A stretch of 64,000 nt of DNA from Streptomyces roseofulvus (GCF_039534915.1 NZ_BAAAWE010000001.1:6634001-6698000); one strand, 5' to 3'; positions 33,287 to 42,090 are shown, counted from the stretch's first letter. The notes: generated from the letters alone by a model not told the origin. A program made the numbers and translations.

Positions 33287-33650
33287 CGTCCGGCATACCC
33301 GCGTGGCGGGCCCAGAGAATCAGCGGAACCTGGAGGGGAAGCCGAGCGTAGGCGACGGCTCTTGCGGTCGTCGAGCGGTGACGCCAGTCGTAGGCCATCT
33401 TGACGTTCGCCGGGAACACTCCGGCGAAGAAGAGGGCGGTCGCGTGGGCGCTCGCCCTTCGGGTCGCCGGCAGCGTGAGACCAGCTGCCAGAGCCAGCTC
33501 GACCACGCCGCTGGCCGTGGTCCAGGCCCGGGGGCCACCCGGCAGAGAGCCCGGCACGATGGCGTCGAACTGGCGGGGCGCGGCAAAGTGAGCGAGGCCC
33601 GCCGAGGCCATCAGACCGGCGAGCAGAAGCGCGGAACGAGCAGGGGACAT
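33255..33650 (-). CDS. DoxX-like membrane protein
   Basis: 131 residues with three or four membrane segments (SALLLAGLMASAGLAHF, GVVELALAAGLTL, ATALFFAGVFPANVKMAYDW). The AGLAHF and PANVKMAYDW segments are typical of short DoxX/MauE-like proteins. GAAGGAA precedes the ATG. It lies 48 bases after the alpha/beta hydrolase gene on the same strand, so it is probably the last gene of the sigma-controlled operon that begins at 39918. DoxX proteins are linked to redox homeostasis at the membrane; the exact role is unknown. Confidence 0.7.
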   Translation of the reverse strand: MSPARSALLLAGLMASAGLAHFAAPRQFDAIVPGSLPGGPRAWTTASGVVELALAAGLTLPATRRASAHATALFFAGVFPANVKMAYDWRHRSTTARAVAYARLPLQVPLILWARHAGMPDVRRGPVGDHG

Positions 33651-33698
33651 GGGGTTCCTTCGGTCAAAAGGGCGCCGGGGCAGGCGTCCGGGAAACGT

Positions 33699-34460
33699 TC
33701 AGTGGCTGCGGCGCAGGCGGATCGGGTGACGTTCACCGACGGACGGGATGAACATGGCGCCGTCCAGCGGTCCTGCCCCCCACATTGTCTCCGGGGTGGA
33801 GGTACAGGGCGGGGAATCCAGACCGAGGGCTTCGGCCGTGCTGCGGGCGGCAAGACTGTGCCACAGACCCGATCGGCGGATCATGGCGTGTCGGCCGGCG
33901 GGCATGCGGATGCCTCGGACGCGGGCCCCGGCCACTTCGGCGCGATGGAGGTAGGCCCACGTGTCGGTGGCCGAGGTGATCCGGTCGGCCGGATCATGGA
34001 GGGCGATCACGGTGCGGTGCGCCAGGTGGGTGGCCGGCTCACCGGGAGGGCACCAGGGAGCGAGTGCCACGACGCCACGGACGTGCGGATCGTCGGCGGC
34101 GCGCAGCGCGGCCCGGGCGCCCATCGAGTGCCCGAGCAGCACCACGGGCAGAGGGCCGACCACGTCGGCGAGTTCGGCCAGGGCCCGGCGCGTGTCGTGG
34201 ACGGGGTCGGCGCGCTCTCCGTTCCAGCCGCGCATCCGGTAGCGGACGTACCCGATGAGGACGTCGGCGTGGCGGGGGTCCTGGCCGAGTACCCGGGCGA
34301 AAGCTCTCATCCGCAGGTCGGGCAGGTTGAGGGCAGACGGGGGTGCGAGGGAGTCGGCACGTCCGCCGTGCAGCAGCAGTACCGCACTTGTCGCAGGCAG
34401 AAACCTGGGCTCGGGCAGGTGGAGAGCGGGGAAGGCGCTGCTCCGATCGGATCCGCTCAT
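33699..34460 (-). CDS. Alpha/beta hydrolase
   Basis: 253 residues. The serine-hydrolase elbow is LLGHSMGARAAL, with oxyanion region SAVLLLHGG and later VIALHDPADRIT and MPAGRHAM supplying likely Asp and His. No signal peptide. ATG 34460 overlaps the stop of the DUF1295 gene (ATGA), so it is translationally coupled within the fatty-acid-modification operon and could act on an acyl ester or thioester. Substrate unknown. Confidence 0.8.
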   Translation of the reverse strand: MSGSDRSSAFPALHLPEPRFLPATSAVLLLHGGRADSLAPPSALNLPDLRMRAFARVLGQDPRHADVLIGYVRYRMRGWNGERADPVHDTRRALAELADVVGPLPVVLLGHSMGARAALRAADDPHVRGVVALAPWCPPGEPATHLAHRTVIALHDPADRITSATDTWAYLHRAEVAGARVRGIRMPAGRHAMIRRSGLWHSLAARSTAEALGLDSPPCTSTPETMWGAGPLDGAMFIPSVGERHPIRLRRSH

Positions 34461-35287
34461 GTCATACGCTCCGGCTTTCCGGGAACGGCTTTGCGGGGTG
34501 GCAGCGGGAGGAAGCCGCTGGTGCGGGCGGCGTAGGCGGTGTAGCCGGGGCGGTGGGCCATGTGCTTCTCCAGGAGGCGCTTGCCGCTGCCGACGGTGAG
34601 GAGCAGGGTCATGAGGACCGGGGAGAGGAGGACGGCGAGGGCCGGCTGCCAGCCGGTGCAGGCGAGCAGGTACAGGCCCCACCAGACGAGGCTGTCGCCG
34701 AAGTAGTTGGGGTGCCGGGTCCAGGCCCACAGGCCCTGGTCCATGATCCGTCCCCGGTTGGCGGCGTCCGCCTTGAAGCGGGCCAGTTGATGGTCGCCGA
34801 CGGTCTCGAAGGCGAGTCCGGTCGCCCACAGCGCGAGACCGCAGTAGGACAGGGCGTCCAGGGGCGCGGAGCTGTAGGAGGCGGCCTGGACGGGGAGGGA
34901 GATCAGCCAGACGAGGGCCGCCTGGCCGAGGTAGACGGTGCGCAGTGCGTAGAGGGTCCGGTTTCCGGGGGCCTTGTCGAGGAGGGCGGTGTAGCGGGGG
35001 TCCTCGCCGTGGCCGTGGGAGCGGTGGGCGATGTGGGCGGACAGCCGCAGCCCCCACAGGAGGGTCGCGGCGGCGACGAGCAGGCGGCGGCCGTCGTCGC
35101 CGTGGCCGGCGGAGAGCAGCCAGGTGACGGCGGCGACGGCGGCGAAGGCGAGGCCCCAGGCGATGTCGACGATACGGTGCAGATCGCGGCGTACGCCGAC
35201 GGCGAAGGTGGTGAGGAGCACCGCCCCGGTCGTCGCCGCGGCGGCGGCGAGGTTGACGCCGAGGGCGCCCCAGTCGGTGCCGGTCAC
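34457..35287 (-). CDS. DUF1295 (steroid 5-alpha-reductase-like) membrane protein
   Basis: 276 residues from GTG 35287, which overlaps the upstream stop in GTGA. About six or seven membrane segments, and the family signature TRHPNYFGDSLVWWGLYL near residue 200 followed by PVLMTLLLTVGSGKRLLE. DUF1295 proteins share the NADPH-binding C-terminal fold of steroid reductases and isoprenylcysteine methyltransferases. In mycobacteria the homologous gene (Rv0446c) sits in the same order beside ufaA1 and sigK. A lipid-reducing or modifying role is inferred. Confidence 0.85.
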   Translation of the reverse strand: MTGTDWGALGVNLAAAAATTGAVLLTTFAVGVRRDLHRIVDIAWGLAFAAVAAVTWLLSAGHGDDGRRLLVAAATLLWGLRLSAHIAHRSHGHGEDPRYTALLDKAPGNRTLYALRTVYLGQAALVWLISLPVQAASYSSAPLDALSYCGLALWATGLAFETVGDHQLARFKADAANRGRIMDQGLWAWTRHPNYFGDSLVWWGLYLLACTGWQPALAVLLSPVLMTLLLTVGSGKRLLEKHMAHRPGYTAYAARTSGFLPLPPRKAVPGKPERMT

Positions 35288-36570
35288 GCCGGGACCGCCT
35301 CGGCGTACCAGGCGGTGGGGGTGGCCGGCATGTCCGAGGCTCCTTCGCGGGTGGGCCGTACGGCGAGGATCTGGTCGACGCCCATGCGGCGTTCGGCGAA
35401 GGCGAGCGACGCTCCGGCCAGATAGAGGCGCCAGACGCGGGCGGTGGTCGTTCCGACGAGGTCCTCGACGTCGCTCCAGCGCGCTTCGAGGGTGGCGCGC
35501 CAGGCGTCGATGGTGGTCGTGTAGTGCTCGCGGAGTGCTTCCACGGAGCGGGCCTCCAGGCCGGTGGTCTCCAGGAGGTCCACGGTGCGGCCGACGGGGC
35601 GCATGTGCATGTCGGGGGCGATGTACGTCTCGATGAAGGCGCCTCCGCCGGGCGCGTGGGAACCCCGGGACATCTGCTGGACCAGGAGCCGGCCCCCGGG
35701 ACGCAGCACGTCGTGGAGCTTGGCGGCGAAGGCGGGGTACTCGGCGTCGCCGACGTGCTCGCCCATCTCGACGGCCGCCGCGGCGTCGTAGCCGCCGCCG
35801 TCGATGTCCCGCCAGTGCCGCAGCTGGACGTCCACGAGATCGGCCACCCCCTCGCGTGCGGCCCGCGCGGTGACGAACTCGTGCTGGGCGCGGGACAGGG
35901 TGACCGCGGTGACGCGGGCTTTGCGCGCGCGCGCCGCGTGGACGGTGAGGGAGCCCCAGCCGCAGCCGACGTCGAGCAGCCGGTCCCCGGGGCCTAGGTC
36001 GAGTTTGCGGCAGATCAGTTCGAGCTTGTCGCGCTGCGCGTCGGCCAGGGTGTAGGCCGGGTCGTCGGGCCGGGTCCAGTAGGCGCAGGAGTACGCCATG
36101 GTCTCGTCGAGGAGGAGCGCGTAGAAGTCGTTGGAGAGGTCGTAGTGGTGGCTGATGCCCGCGCGGTCCCGCGCGACGCTGTGCAGGCCGCCGGTCAGGC
36201 GGGCCCGCCCGTCGGGGCGCTTCGGAGGCGGACCGACGACACCCAGGCGCACCGCCAGGGCGGTGGCCACGGCCATGCCTGCGGCACCAGGGCGGGCCGT
36301 CGGCCGGTCGCGGACGCTCCGGCCGGCGTGGGAGAGGGCGTCGGCGAGGTCGCCCTCGACGTCCAGGTCCCCGGTGACGTACGCCTCCGCGAGGCCGAGC
36401 TCGCCCGGCTGCCACACCAGGCGGCGCAGAGCGCCGGGCGAGCGCAGGATCACCAGGGGCGCGTCCGCCGGACCCGCCTCGCTGCCGTCCCACGCGCGGA
36501 CGCGCACGGGGAGCGGCCCCGGGAGGAAGTGGCCGAGGAGGTGGGCGAGTCGGTCGGCGGCGGACTTCAT
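35284..36570 (-). CDS. Cyclopropane-fatty-acid-synthase-like methyltransferase, copy 2
   Basis: 428 residues. An N-terminal lid domain (VILRSPGALRRLVWQPGELGLAEAYVTGDLDVEGD) is followed by ISHHYDLSNDFYALLLDETM, the SAM-binding LLDVGCGWGSLTVHAA and AVEMGEHVGDAEYPAF. CFA-type enzymes add a methylene or methyl group from SAM to the double bond of a membrane acyl chain. ATG 36570 overlaps the end of copy 1 (ATGA). The two copies are diverged, so they probably act at different steps or substrates. Confidence 0.88.
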   Translation of the reverse strand: MKSAADRLAHLLGHFLPGPLPVRVRAWDGSEAGPADAPLVILRSPGALRRLVWQPGELGLAEAYVTGDLDVEGDLADALSHAGRSVRDRPTARPGAAGMAVATALAVRLGVVGPPPKRPDGRARLTGGLHSVARDRAGISHHYDLSNDFYALLLDETMAYSCAYWTRPDDPAYTLADAQRDKLELICRKLDLGPGDRLLDVGCGWGSLTVHAARARKARVTAVTLSRAQHEFVTARAAREGVADLVDVQLRHWRDIDGGGYDAAAAVEMGEHVGDAEYPAFAAKLHDVLRPGGRLLVQQMSRGSHAPGGGAFIETYIAPDMHMRPVGRTVDLLETTGLEARSVEALREHYTTTIDAWRATLEARWSDVEDLVGTTTARVWRLYLAGASLAFAERRMGVDQILAVRPTREGASDMPATPTAWYAEAVPA

Positions 36571-37901
36571 CGGTGGGTTCCTTCGGTGAGGAGGAGCTGG
36601 CGGACGTCGAGGTAGCGGGAGCGGAATCCGGCTTCCGAGTAGGCGAGGTAGAACTCCCACATGCGCTGGAAGACCGGGTCGAAGCCGAGGCCGGTGACGA
36701 CCGGGCGGTGGGCGGTGAACCGTTCGCGCCACAGCCGCAGCGTCTCGGCGTAGTGCTCGCCGAAGCCGTCGTCGGCGGCCGTGCGCAGACCGGCGGCGGC
36801 GGAGTGCGCGGCGATGGCCTCGCGGGACGGGATCAGGCCGCCGGGGAAGACGTACTTGCTGATGAAGGTGTGGGTGGCGGCGGTGTGGAGCATCTGGCGG
36901 TGGCCCATGGTGATGGCCTGCAGGGCGATCCTGCCGCCGGGGGCGAGCGCGCGCCGCAGGGCGGTGAAGTAGGCGGGCCAGTAGTCGGCGCCGACCGCCT
37001 CGATCATCTCGACGCTGACGACGGCGTCGTACCGGCCCTCGATGTCGCGGTAGTCGCGCAGCTGGACGTCCACCCGGTCGGCGAGCCCGGCCGCCGCTAT
37101 CCGCTCGCGGGCCAGGGCCGCCTGCTCCTCGGAGAGGGTCAGGGTGGTGACCCGGGCGCCGCGGGCGGCGGCCCGCAGGGCGAGTTCGCCCCAGCCGGTG
37201 CCGATCTCGAGGAGTCGGGTGCCCTCGCCGGCGCCGGCGAGGTCCAGGAGCCGGTCGATCTTGCGGTGCTGGGCGGAGGCGAGGGAGTCGAAGCGGGCGG
37301 GGAAGGCACGGAAGATCGCGGAGGAGTAGGTGAGGGTGGGGTCGAGGAACGCGGCGAACAGGTCGTTGGACAGGTCGTAGTGGCGCTGGATGTTGGTACG
37401 GGCCCCGTCGCGGGTGTTCCGGTCGCCGGCCGGGCGGGCGGACACCCAGAGGCCGCGGAGCCGCCGCAGCGGGGCGGGGACCAGCTCGTCGACGTGGCCG
37501 GCGAGGACGGTCAGGACGCCGGCCAGGTCGTCGCTGTCCCATTCGCCGGCCATGTAGGACTCGCCGAAGCCGATCAGCCCGTGCCGGCCGACGCGCCGGA
37601 AAAAGGCATCGGAGTCGTGGAGCGTCAGCTGCGGGCCCACCGCCGAAGGACGTGTACCGGCCGGAGGACCGGTCAGGGACAACTTGTCCAGGGCCCGGCT
37701 CACCAGGTACCGGGCGACGGCGGTCCGGGCGGGGCCGGCCGGGGGGATCCGGGCCACGTCCGGCCAGTGGTCGGCGTCGACGTCCGCACGGCTGAGGGGC
37801 GCGGCGGTCGCGGGGCCGCCCGGCGGCGTCTGCTCGGGGACGTCGCAGGTGCGGCCGGCGAGCCGGGAGCGGCTTTCGGAGGTGAGGGCGGGGCGGGTCA
37901 C
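36567..37901 (-). CDS. Cyclopropane-fatty-acid-synthase-like methyltransferase, copy 1 (UfaA1-like)
   Basis: 444 residues from GTG 37901 (GTGA overlap with the DUF1365 gene). Motifs are FGESYMAGEWDSDDLAG, IQRHYDLSNDLFAAFLDPTL, SAM-binding LLEIGTGWGELALRAA, SVEMIEAVGADYWPAYF and ITMGHRQML with FISKYVFPGGLIPS, the last being characteristic of CFA synthases. The order FAD oxidoreductase, DUF1365, CFA, DUF1295 matches the mycobacterial ufaA1 neighbourhood. The product may be a methyl-branched, cyclopropane or furan fatty acid; the sequence does not decide. Confidence 0.88.
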   Translation of the reverse strand: MTRPALTSESRSRLAGRTCDVPEQTPPGGPATAAPLSRADVDADHWPDVARIPPAGPARTAVARYLVSRALDKLSLTGPPAGTRPSAVGPQLTLHDSDAFFRRVGRHGLIGFGESYMAGEWDSDDLAGVLTVLAGHVDELVPAPLRRLRGLWVSARPAGDRNTRDGARTNIQRHYDLSNDLFAAFLDPTLTYSSAIFRAFPARFDSLASAQHRKIDRLLDLAGAGEGTRLLEIGTGWGELALRAAARGARVTTLTLSEEQAALARERIAAAGLADRVDVQLRDYRDIEGRYDAVVSVEMIEAVGADYWPAYFTALRRALAPGGRIALQAITMGHRQMLHTAATHTFISKYVFPGGLIPSREAIAAHSAAAGLRTAADDGFGEHYAETLRLWRERFTAHRPVVTGLGFDPVFQRMWEFYLAYSEAGFRSRYLDVRQLLLTEGTHR

Positions 37902-38656
37902 GACAGCGTGCCTTTCTGCGGGGCGGAACGGGGACGTGGGTGCACGGGGAGTCCGCGCAGCAGCAGGTGAACGCCGTGGCGGCGGATGCCGGCCGACACC
38001 GCGGCGGTGGACCAGGGCCTGCGCGCGGCCGCGGCCAGCAGACCGGGCACGGTGGCGGGCCGGCGGCGGCCCCGGACGACGGCGGTGAACGCCCTGCCGT
38101 CGTCGTGCTCCAGGTGGACGGTCAGGGCCAGGCGCTCGCCGGGCATCGGCAGCCGCATCCGGTAGCGGCCCTCGACCGCGAAGAACGGGGAGACGTAGAA
38201 GGTTTTGTCCACCACGGCCTCGTCCGTCCGCAGCAGGTAGCAGTGCCGCTGCCCGTACGTGTTGTGGACCTCGGCGACGACGCACACCAGGGCGCCGGCG
38301 GGATCGTGGCACCAGTACACGCTGAGCGGGTTGAAGACGTACCCGAACACGCGGGCGTGCGCCAGCATCACCACGCGCCCGCCGCCCAGGTCGACGCCGT
38401 GCGCGGCGAGGAAGGCGTCGAGCCCGGCGCGGAGGGAGCCGGCGGTGCCTCCGAAGTGGTCGCGGGCGTCGAACCGGGCGAGCGGACGCAGCGGCCGGGG
38501 CAGCACCGGCAGGTGGTCGAGGTCCACGCACCACAGGTAGGTGTCGTGCCGCAGCGCGTGGTGCAGCGGCGTGCGACGGACGTGCATGATCACGCAGTCG
38601 TACAGCGCCGGTGCCTCGACCGACGTGAACGCTGCGGTCGTCCCGGTCCTGATCAC
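37898..38656 (-). CDS. DUF1365 family protein
   Basis: 252 residues from GTG 38656, overlapping the stop of the FAD oxidoreductase gene. Conserved blocks are PALYDCVIMHVRRTPLHHALRHDTYLWCVDLD, VFGYVFNPLSVYWCHDPAGAL, VVAEVHNTYGQRHCYLL and KTFYVSPFFAVEGRYRMRLP. DUF1365 proteins always travel with this flavoprotein and CFA enzymes, so they take part in the same acyl-chain modification. The reaction is unassigned. Confidence 0.88.
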   Translation of the reverse strand: MIRTGTTAAFTSVEAPALYDCVIMHVRRTPLHHALRHDTYLWCVDLDHLPVLPRPLRPLARFDARDHFGGTAGSLRAGLDAFLAAHGVDLGGGRVVMLAHARVFGYVFNPLSVYWCHDPAGALVCVVAEVHNTYGQRHCYLLRTDEAVVDKTFYVSPFFAVEGRYRMRLPMPGERLALTVHLEHDDGRAFTAVVRGRRRPATVPGLLAAAARRPWSTAAVSAGIRRHGVHLLLRGLPVHPRPRSAPQKGTLS

Positions 38657-39918
38657 CAGCTCACCCCCAAGGAGCGGGCAGCCTCCACGCCGGAGCGGCA
38701 GCCGTCCTCGTGGAACCCCCAGCCGTGCCAGGCCCCCGCGTACGCGGTCACCCCGGTGTTGAGGCGGGGGAGCTCCTTCTGCGCCGCGACCGACGCGGGC
38801 GTGTAGACGGGGTGCTCGTAGACCATCCGCTCCACGACCCGGTCCAGGGCAATGCCGGTGTCACCGCCCAGGGTGACCACGTAGCCGGAGCCGGCGGGCA
38901 GGCGCTGGAGGCGCTCCATGTCGTAGCTGACGTGTACGGGGGCAGCGGAGGGCTCGCAGCCGGTCATGCGGTAGTTCCAGCTCGCGCGCGCCTTCGGAGA
39001 GCGGGGCAGGAGCGAGGTGTCGGTGTGCAGCACGGTGGGGTTGTGCGCGTACGTGAAGGCGCCCAGGAGCCGCTTCTCGTCGGGGGTGGGGTCCGCGAGC
39101 ATGCGCAGCGCCTGGTCGGGGTGCGTGGCGATGACCACGGCGTCGTACGCGTCGGTGGCGCCGTCGCCGGTGGTGACGAGGGCGCCTCGGCCCGTGCGCC
39201 GGACGGCGTCGACCGGGCTGGAGGTGCGGATGCGGTGGACGCGTTTGGCGGCCGCGGCGACGTAGGCGGACGAACCGCCGGTGACGGTCTTCCACTGCGG
39301 GGAGCCGGTGATCGACAGCAGACCGTGATGGTGCAAGAAGGCGAAGAGGTAGGCGGCCGGGTACGCCAGCGCGGTGCGGGCCGGGCAGGACCACACGGCG
39401 GCGACGAGGGGCAGGGCGAAGTGGCTGACGAAGTAGGGGGAGAACCCGCCCTCGCGCAGGAAGTCCCCGAAGGTGACGCCCGCATGAGTCCCGCGCGCCA
39501 GCAGCCGCCGGGCACCCCGGTGGAAGACCGGTACCTCTGCCAGGAGCCGGAGGTACCGCGACCGCAGGGCCGCGCGGGAGGCGAACAGTCCCGCAGCGCC
39601 CCGGGCGCCGGCGTACTCCAGACCGCAACCGTCGCACCGCACCGACATACTCATCTCGGCGTCCTGCGTGCCGATCTCCAGCTCCCGGAACAGCCGGAGC
39701 AGGGTGGGGTAGGTGCGCTCGTTGTGGACGATGAACCCCGAGTCCACGGCGAGTGCCCGACCGCCGGGGCCGGGCAGCTCGCGGGTGTGGGCGTGCCCCC
39801 CGAGCCGCCCGTCCGCCTCGTACAGGGTGACCTCGTACGAGGACGCCAGGACGTAGGCGGCCGTCAGGCCCGCCACGCCGGCGCCTACGACCGCCGCCTT
39901 GCGCTGTTCGACCACCAT
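38653..39918 (-). CDS. FAD-dependent amine-oxidase-like oxidoreductase
   Basis: 421 residues from ATG 39918 (GGGAGC upstream). The Rossmann motif AAVVGAGVAGLTAAYVLA is at the N-terminus with EADGRLGGHAHT, then VDSGFIVHNERTYP. This is the COG2907 flavoprotein that heads fatty-acid-modification operons; in Rhodobacter a relative acts as an acyl desaturase in furan fatty acid synthesis, and in mycobacteria it is Rv0449c. It is the first gene of a tightly coupled operon extending to 33255, behind a SigK-type promoter 48 bases upstream. Confidence 0.87.
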   Translation of the reverse strand: MVVEQRKAAVVGAGVAGLTAAYVLASSYEVTLYEADGRLGGHAHTRELPGPGGRALAVDSGFIVHNERTYPTLLRLFRELEIGTQDAEMSMSVRCDGCGLEYAGARGAAGLFASRAALRSRYLRLLAEVPVFHRGARRLLARGTHAGVTFGDFLREGGFSPYFVSHFALPLVAAVWSCPARTALAYPAAYLFAFLHHHGLLSITGSPQWKTVTGGSSAYVAAAAKRVHRIRTSSPVDAVRRTGRGALVTTGDGATDAYDAVVIATHPDQALRMLADPTPDEKRLLGAFTYAHNPTVLHTDTSLLPRSPKARASWNYRMTGCEPSAAPVHVSYDMERLQRLPAGSGYVVTLGGDTGIALDRVVERMVYEHPVYTPASVAAQKELPRLNTGVTAYAGAWHGWGFHEDGCRSGVEAARSLGVSW

Positions 39919-39965
39919 TGCTCCCGCCACTCGACACGCCGCCCGACTGCTGCGTTTCACCCGTA

Positions 39966-39993
39966 CTTCGCAGCAGTCGGGCGATCGGATTGG
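39966..39993 (-). promoter_or_regulatory. SigK-type promoter of the FAD oxidoreductase operon
   Basis: On the minus strand CCAATCC (39993-39987), 15 bases, then GCGAAG (39971-39966), 48 bases before the ATG. Same spacing as the other three sites, with one changed base at each end of the -10 element. Confidence 0.65.
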
Positions 39994-40043
39994 CGTGATG
40001 TGTGACCGCGAGGTGGAAGGTCCGGTCGAAGAGGTGTGCCGGT

Positions 40044-40526
40044 TCAGCCGGTGAGACCGGCGAGATGCGTGCTCAGCGTGACGGCGGGCGGGTAGCTGGC
40101 GCCTATGGCGGTGACGTGCTTCCAGTGCAGGCGGCCGTGGCCGTTGACGATGAACACCGACCGGCGCAGGCCGATCAGGGGTGCGCTGATCCCGAAGGAC
40201 TTCGCCACCCCGCGCTCCTCGTCGGACAGCAGGGGCATGCTCAGCCTGCGGTTGCGGGCGAACTTCTCATGACTGTCGAGCCCTTGCGGGCTGATGCCCC
40301 ACACGGTGGCATCGGCGGACTGGAGTTGGTCCAGGCCGTCGGAGTAGGAGCAGAGCTGTGCGGTGCATACCGGTGTGTCGTCGCCGGGGCAGAAGACGAG
40401 AACGAGCGGCTTGCCGCGCTGCTCGCACAGGGTGTAGTCGCGGCGATGGAAGGTTTCGCCGTCCAGATGTCCGCCGGGCAGGCAGAAGTCGCCGACGATG
40501 TCCCCGATCTCCGGGCTGCTTGCCAT
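40044..40526 (-). CDS. PrxQ/Bcp-type peroxiredoxin
   Basis: 160 residues. The active site is FCPGDDTPVCTAQLCSYSD with peroxidatic Cys54 and likely resolving Cys59 five residues later, as in PrxQ. It reduces hydrogen and organic peroxides in the cytoplasm. It lies 37 bases after the anti-sigma gene on the same strand, so it is probably the third gene of the sigma operon, which would tie the regulon to oxidative stress. Confidence 0.87.
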   Translation of the reverse strand: MASSPEIGDIVGDFCLPGGHLDGETFHRRDYTLCEQRGKPLVLVFCPGDDTPVCTAQLCSYSDGLDQLQSADATVWGISPQGLDSHEKFARNRRLSMPLLSDEERGVAKSFGISAPLIGLRRSVFIVNGHGRLHWKHVTAIGASYPPAVTLSTHLAGLTG

Positions 40527-40563
40527 GAAGTACCTCGATCGCTGATCGATGCGGAGCGCCCGG

Positions 40564-41313
40564 TCAGGCGGGCAGGGCCATCAGCAGCAGCGGGTCGGTG
40601 GTGGGCTGGGGGGATCCTCCGTCGGGTTCGAGGGTGAGGCCGACGGCGCCCGCGTCGGCAGGGTTCCCAGAGAGGATGACGGTGCCGTCGTGGTCGATCA
40701 GACCGGCCGGGAGCATCGTGCCGTCATGGTCGAGCCACAGCTGGTAGGTCTTCCCGACGCCGGCCGCCGGCAGGTTAGCGGCGGTGAAGACGGCCTGGTT
40801 CCGCTGCTCGGAGGAGACGACGGTGGTCAGGGCCCCGTTGGCGGCCTTGCCGTGCACGGTCTGGGCGTCCGGGGCCGCCAGGACGGCACTGACCACGTCG
40901 AGCTGCTGCTGGGCCTGGCGGGCCTGCTGCTCCAGCTCTTGTCCGTTCTGCCTCTGCCAGACCGCGACGCCGCCCAGTGCGACGGCGGCCACGCTGGCGG
41001 CCAGCGCCAGGGATACGGCACGGCGGCGCAAGATGCCGCCGAGGACGGGCGCCGCACCGGCGGCGGGGACACGCGGGGGAAGCTGACGCACGCCGTCGAT
41101 GGCGGCCATGACCTGCGCCTTCGCGGCCGGAGGCGGCGGCTGGGCGACGGCTGCCGCCAGGCGTGCTGTGGTCGCCTGGAACTCGGCCGCTTCCTGCCGG
41201 CATGCCTCGCACGTCTTGAGGTGGGCGTCGAAGTCCTTGCGCTCGTCGTCGTCGAGGGCGCCCAGGGCGTAGGCGGCGGCGAGGGTGTGCGCGTCGGTGG
41301 TGTGGTGGTTCAT
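40564..41313 (-). CDS. rskA: Anti-sigma-K factor, RskA family
   Basis: 249 residues. The N-terminal cytoplasmic domain has the anti-sigma zinc motif HLKTCEACRQEA preceded by ALGALDDDERKDFDAHL. One membrane helix (VSLALAASVAAVALGGVAVW) lies near residues 95-115. The extracytoplasmic RskA domain has KTYQLWLDHDGTMLPAGLI and GTVILSGNPADAGAVGLTLEPDGGS. It should hold the adjacent sigma factor inactive until regulated proteolysis or redox change releases it. ATG 41313 overlaps the sigma stop (ATGA), as usual for such pairs. Confidence 0.9.
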   Translation of the reverse strand: MNHHTTDAHTLAAAYALGALDDDERKDFDAHLKTCEACRQEAAEFQATTARLAAAVAQPPPPAAKAQVMAAIDGVRQLPPRVPAAGAAPVLGGILRRRAVSLALAASVAAVALGGVAVWQRQNGQELEQQARQAQQQLDVVSAVLAAPDAQTVHGKAANGALTTVVSSEQRNQAVFTAANLPAAGVGKTYQLWLDHDGTMLPAGLIDHDGTVILSGNPADAGAVGLTLEPDGGSPQPTTDPLLLMALPA

Positions 41314-41975
41314 GTGGTCACCCCCATGCAGTCGCGGAGCCGGATGAGCCCGTCGCGCATGCGTGTCTTGATGGTGGGAAGAGGCGTGCGCAGGGTTTCG
41401 GCGACTTCACGGTAGGTCAGGCCCTGGTAATAGGCCAGGGTCACGGCCTGGCGCTGGAGTTCGGTCAAGCCGCGCAGGCAGCGCCGTACCTGTTCGGACT
41501 CCAGGCGCGTCTCGACCTGTTCGGCGACCTCGTCGAAGGCGGTGGTGTGCTCTCGGGCGGCCTGGGCCTGCTCGCGGTCGGTGGCGGCCTGGGCGGAGCG
41601 GACCCGGTCCACGGCCCGCCGGTGGGCGATCGTCGCGGCCCACGTCTGCACGCTGCCGGCGTCAGGCCGGTAGCGGGCGGCCTGGCGCCACAGGTCGATC
41701 ATGACCTCCTGGGTGACCTCCTCGGACTGCGCCCGGTCGCGCACCACTTTGAGGACGATGCCGAAGACCAGGGGTGCGAGGGCGTCGTAGAGGGCGGAGA
41801 ACGCCTGCTTGTCACCATGGGCCACTTTGCCCATGGTCTCGGTGAGGTCGCTGGGGGCGGCGCGGCCGTTGCGGCCGGTGCCGAAGGGAAGCGGCTGGTT
41901 CACCTGCACCGCTCCGGTCGTGGTGAGAAGGCGCAGGGACGGCCTGGGCCGGCCGTCGGGGGGCGGGGCGTCCAT
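41310..41975 (-). CDS. sigK: ECF sigma factor, SigK-like (ECF19)
   Basis: 221 residues from ATG 41975 with AAGGA upstream. Region 2 reads HGDKQAFSALYDALAPLVFG, VTQEVMIDLWRQAARYRPD and TWAATIAHRRAVDRVRSAQ. Region 4 reads LRGLTELQRQAVTLAYYQG with LTYREVAETLRTPLPTIKTR. It closely resembles mycobacterial SigK, including the paired RskA gene downstream. A SigK-type promoter lies 88 bases upstream on the same strand, so it is probably autoregulated. It likely transcribes the FAD-oxidoreductase operon, the molybdopterin-oxidoreductase/fasciclin unit and the CHRD-like gene. Confidence 0.9.
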   Translation of the reverse strand: MDAPPPDGRPRPSLRLLTTTGAVQVNQPLPFGTGRNGRAAPSDLTETMGKVAHGDKQAFSALYDALAPLVFGIVLKVVRDRAQSEEVTQEVMIDLWRQAARYRPDAGSVQTWAATIAHRRAVDRVRSAQAATDREQAQAAREHTTAFDEVAEQVETRLESEQVRRCLRGLTELQRQAVTLAYYQGLTYREVAETLRTPLPTIKTRMRDGLIRLRDCMGVTT

Positions 41976-42062
41976 CGCATGCCGGTCCTTGTGTCGTCGC
42001 TCGATCGTGCCGGGCCGCCCGGCGGCGGCCCGGTCGCGAAACCTGTGGGTGCTTCGTTGGTT

Positions 42063-42090
42063 CTTCGTAGCGGACCGGCGGGTGGATGGG
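42063..42090 (-). promoter_or_regulatory. SigK-type autoregulatory promoter
   Basis: On the minus strand CCCATCC (42090-42084), 15 bases, ACGAAG (42068-42063), 88 bases before the sigma gene start. Matches the other three sites in form and spacing. Confidence 0.65.
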
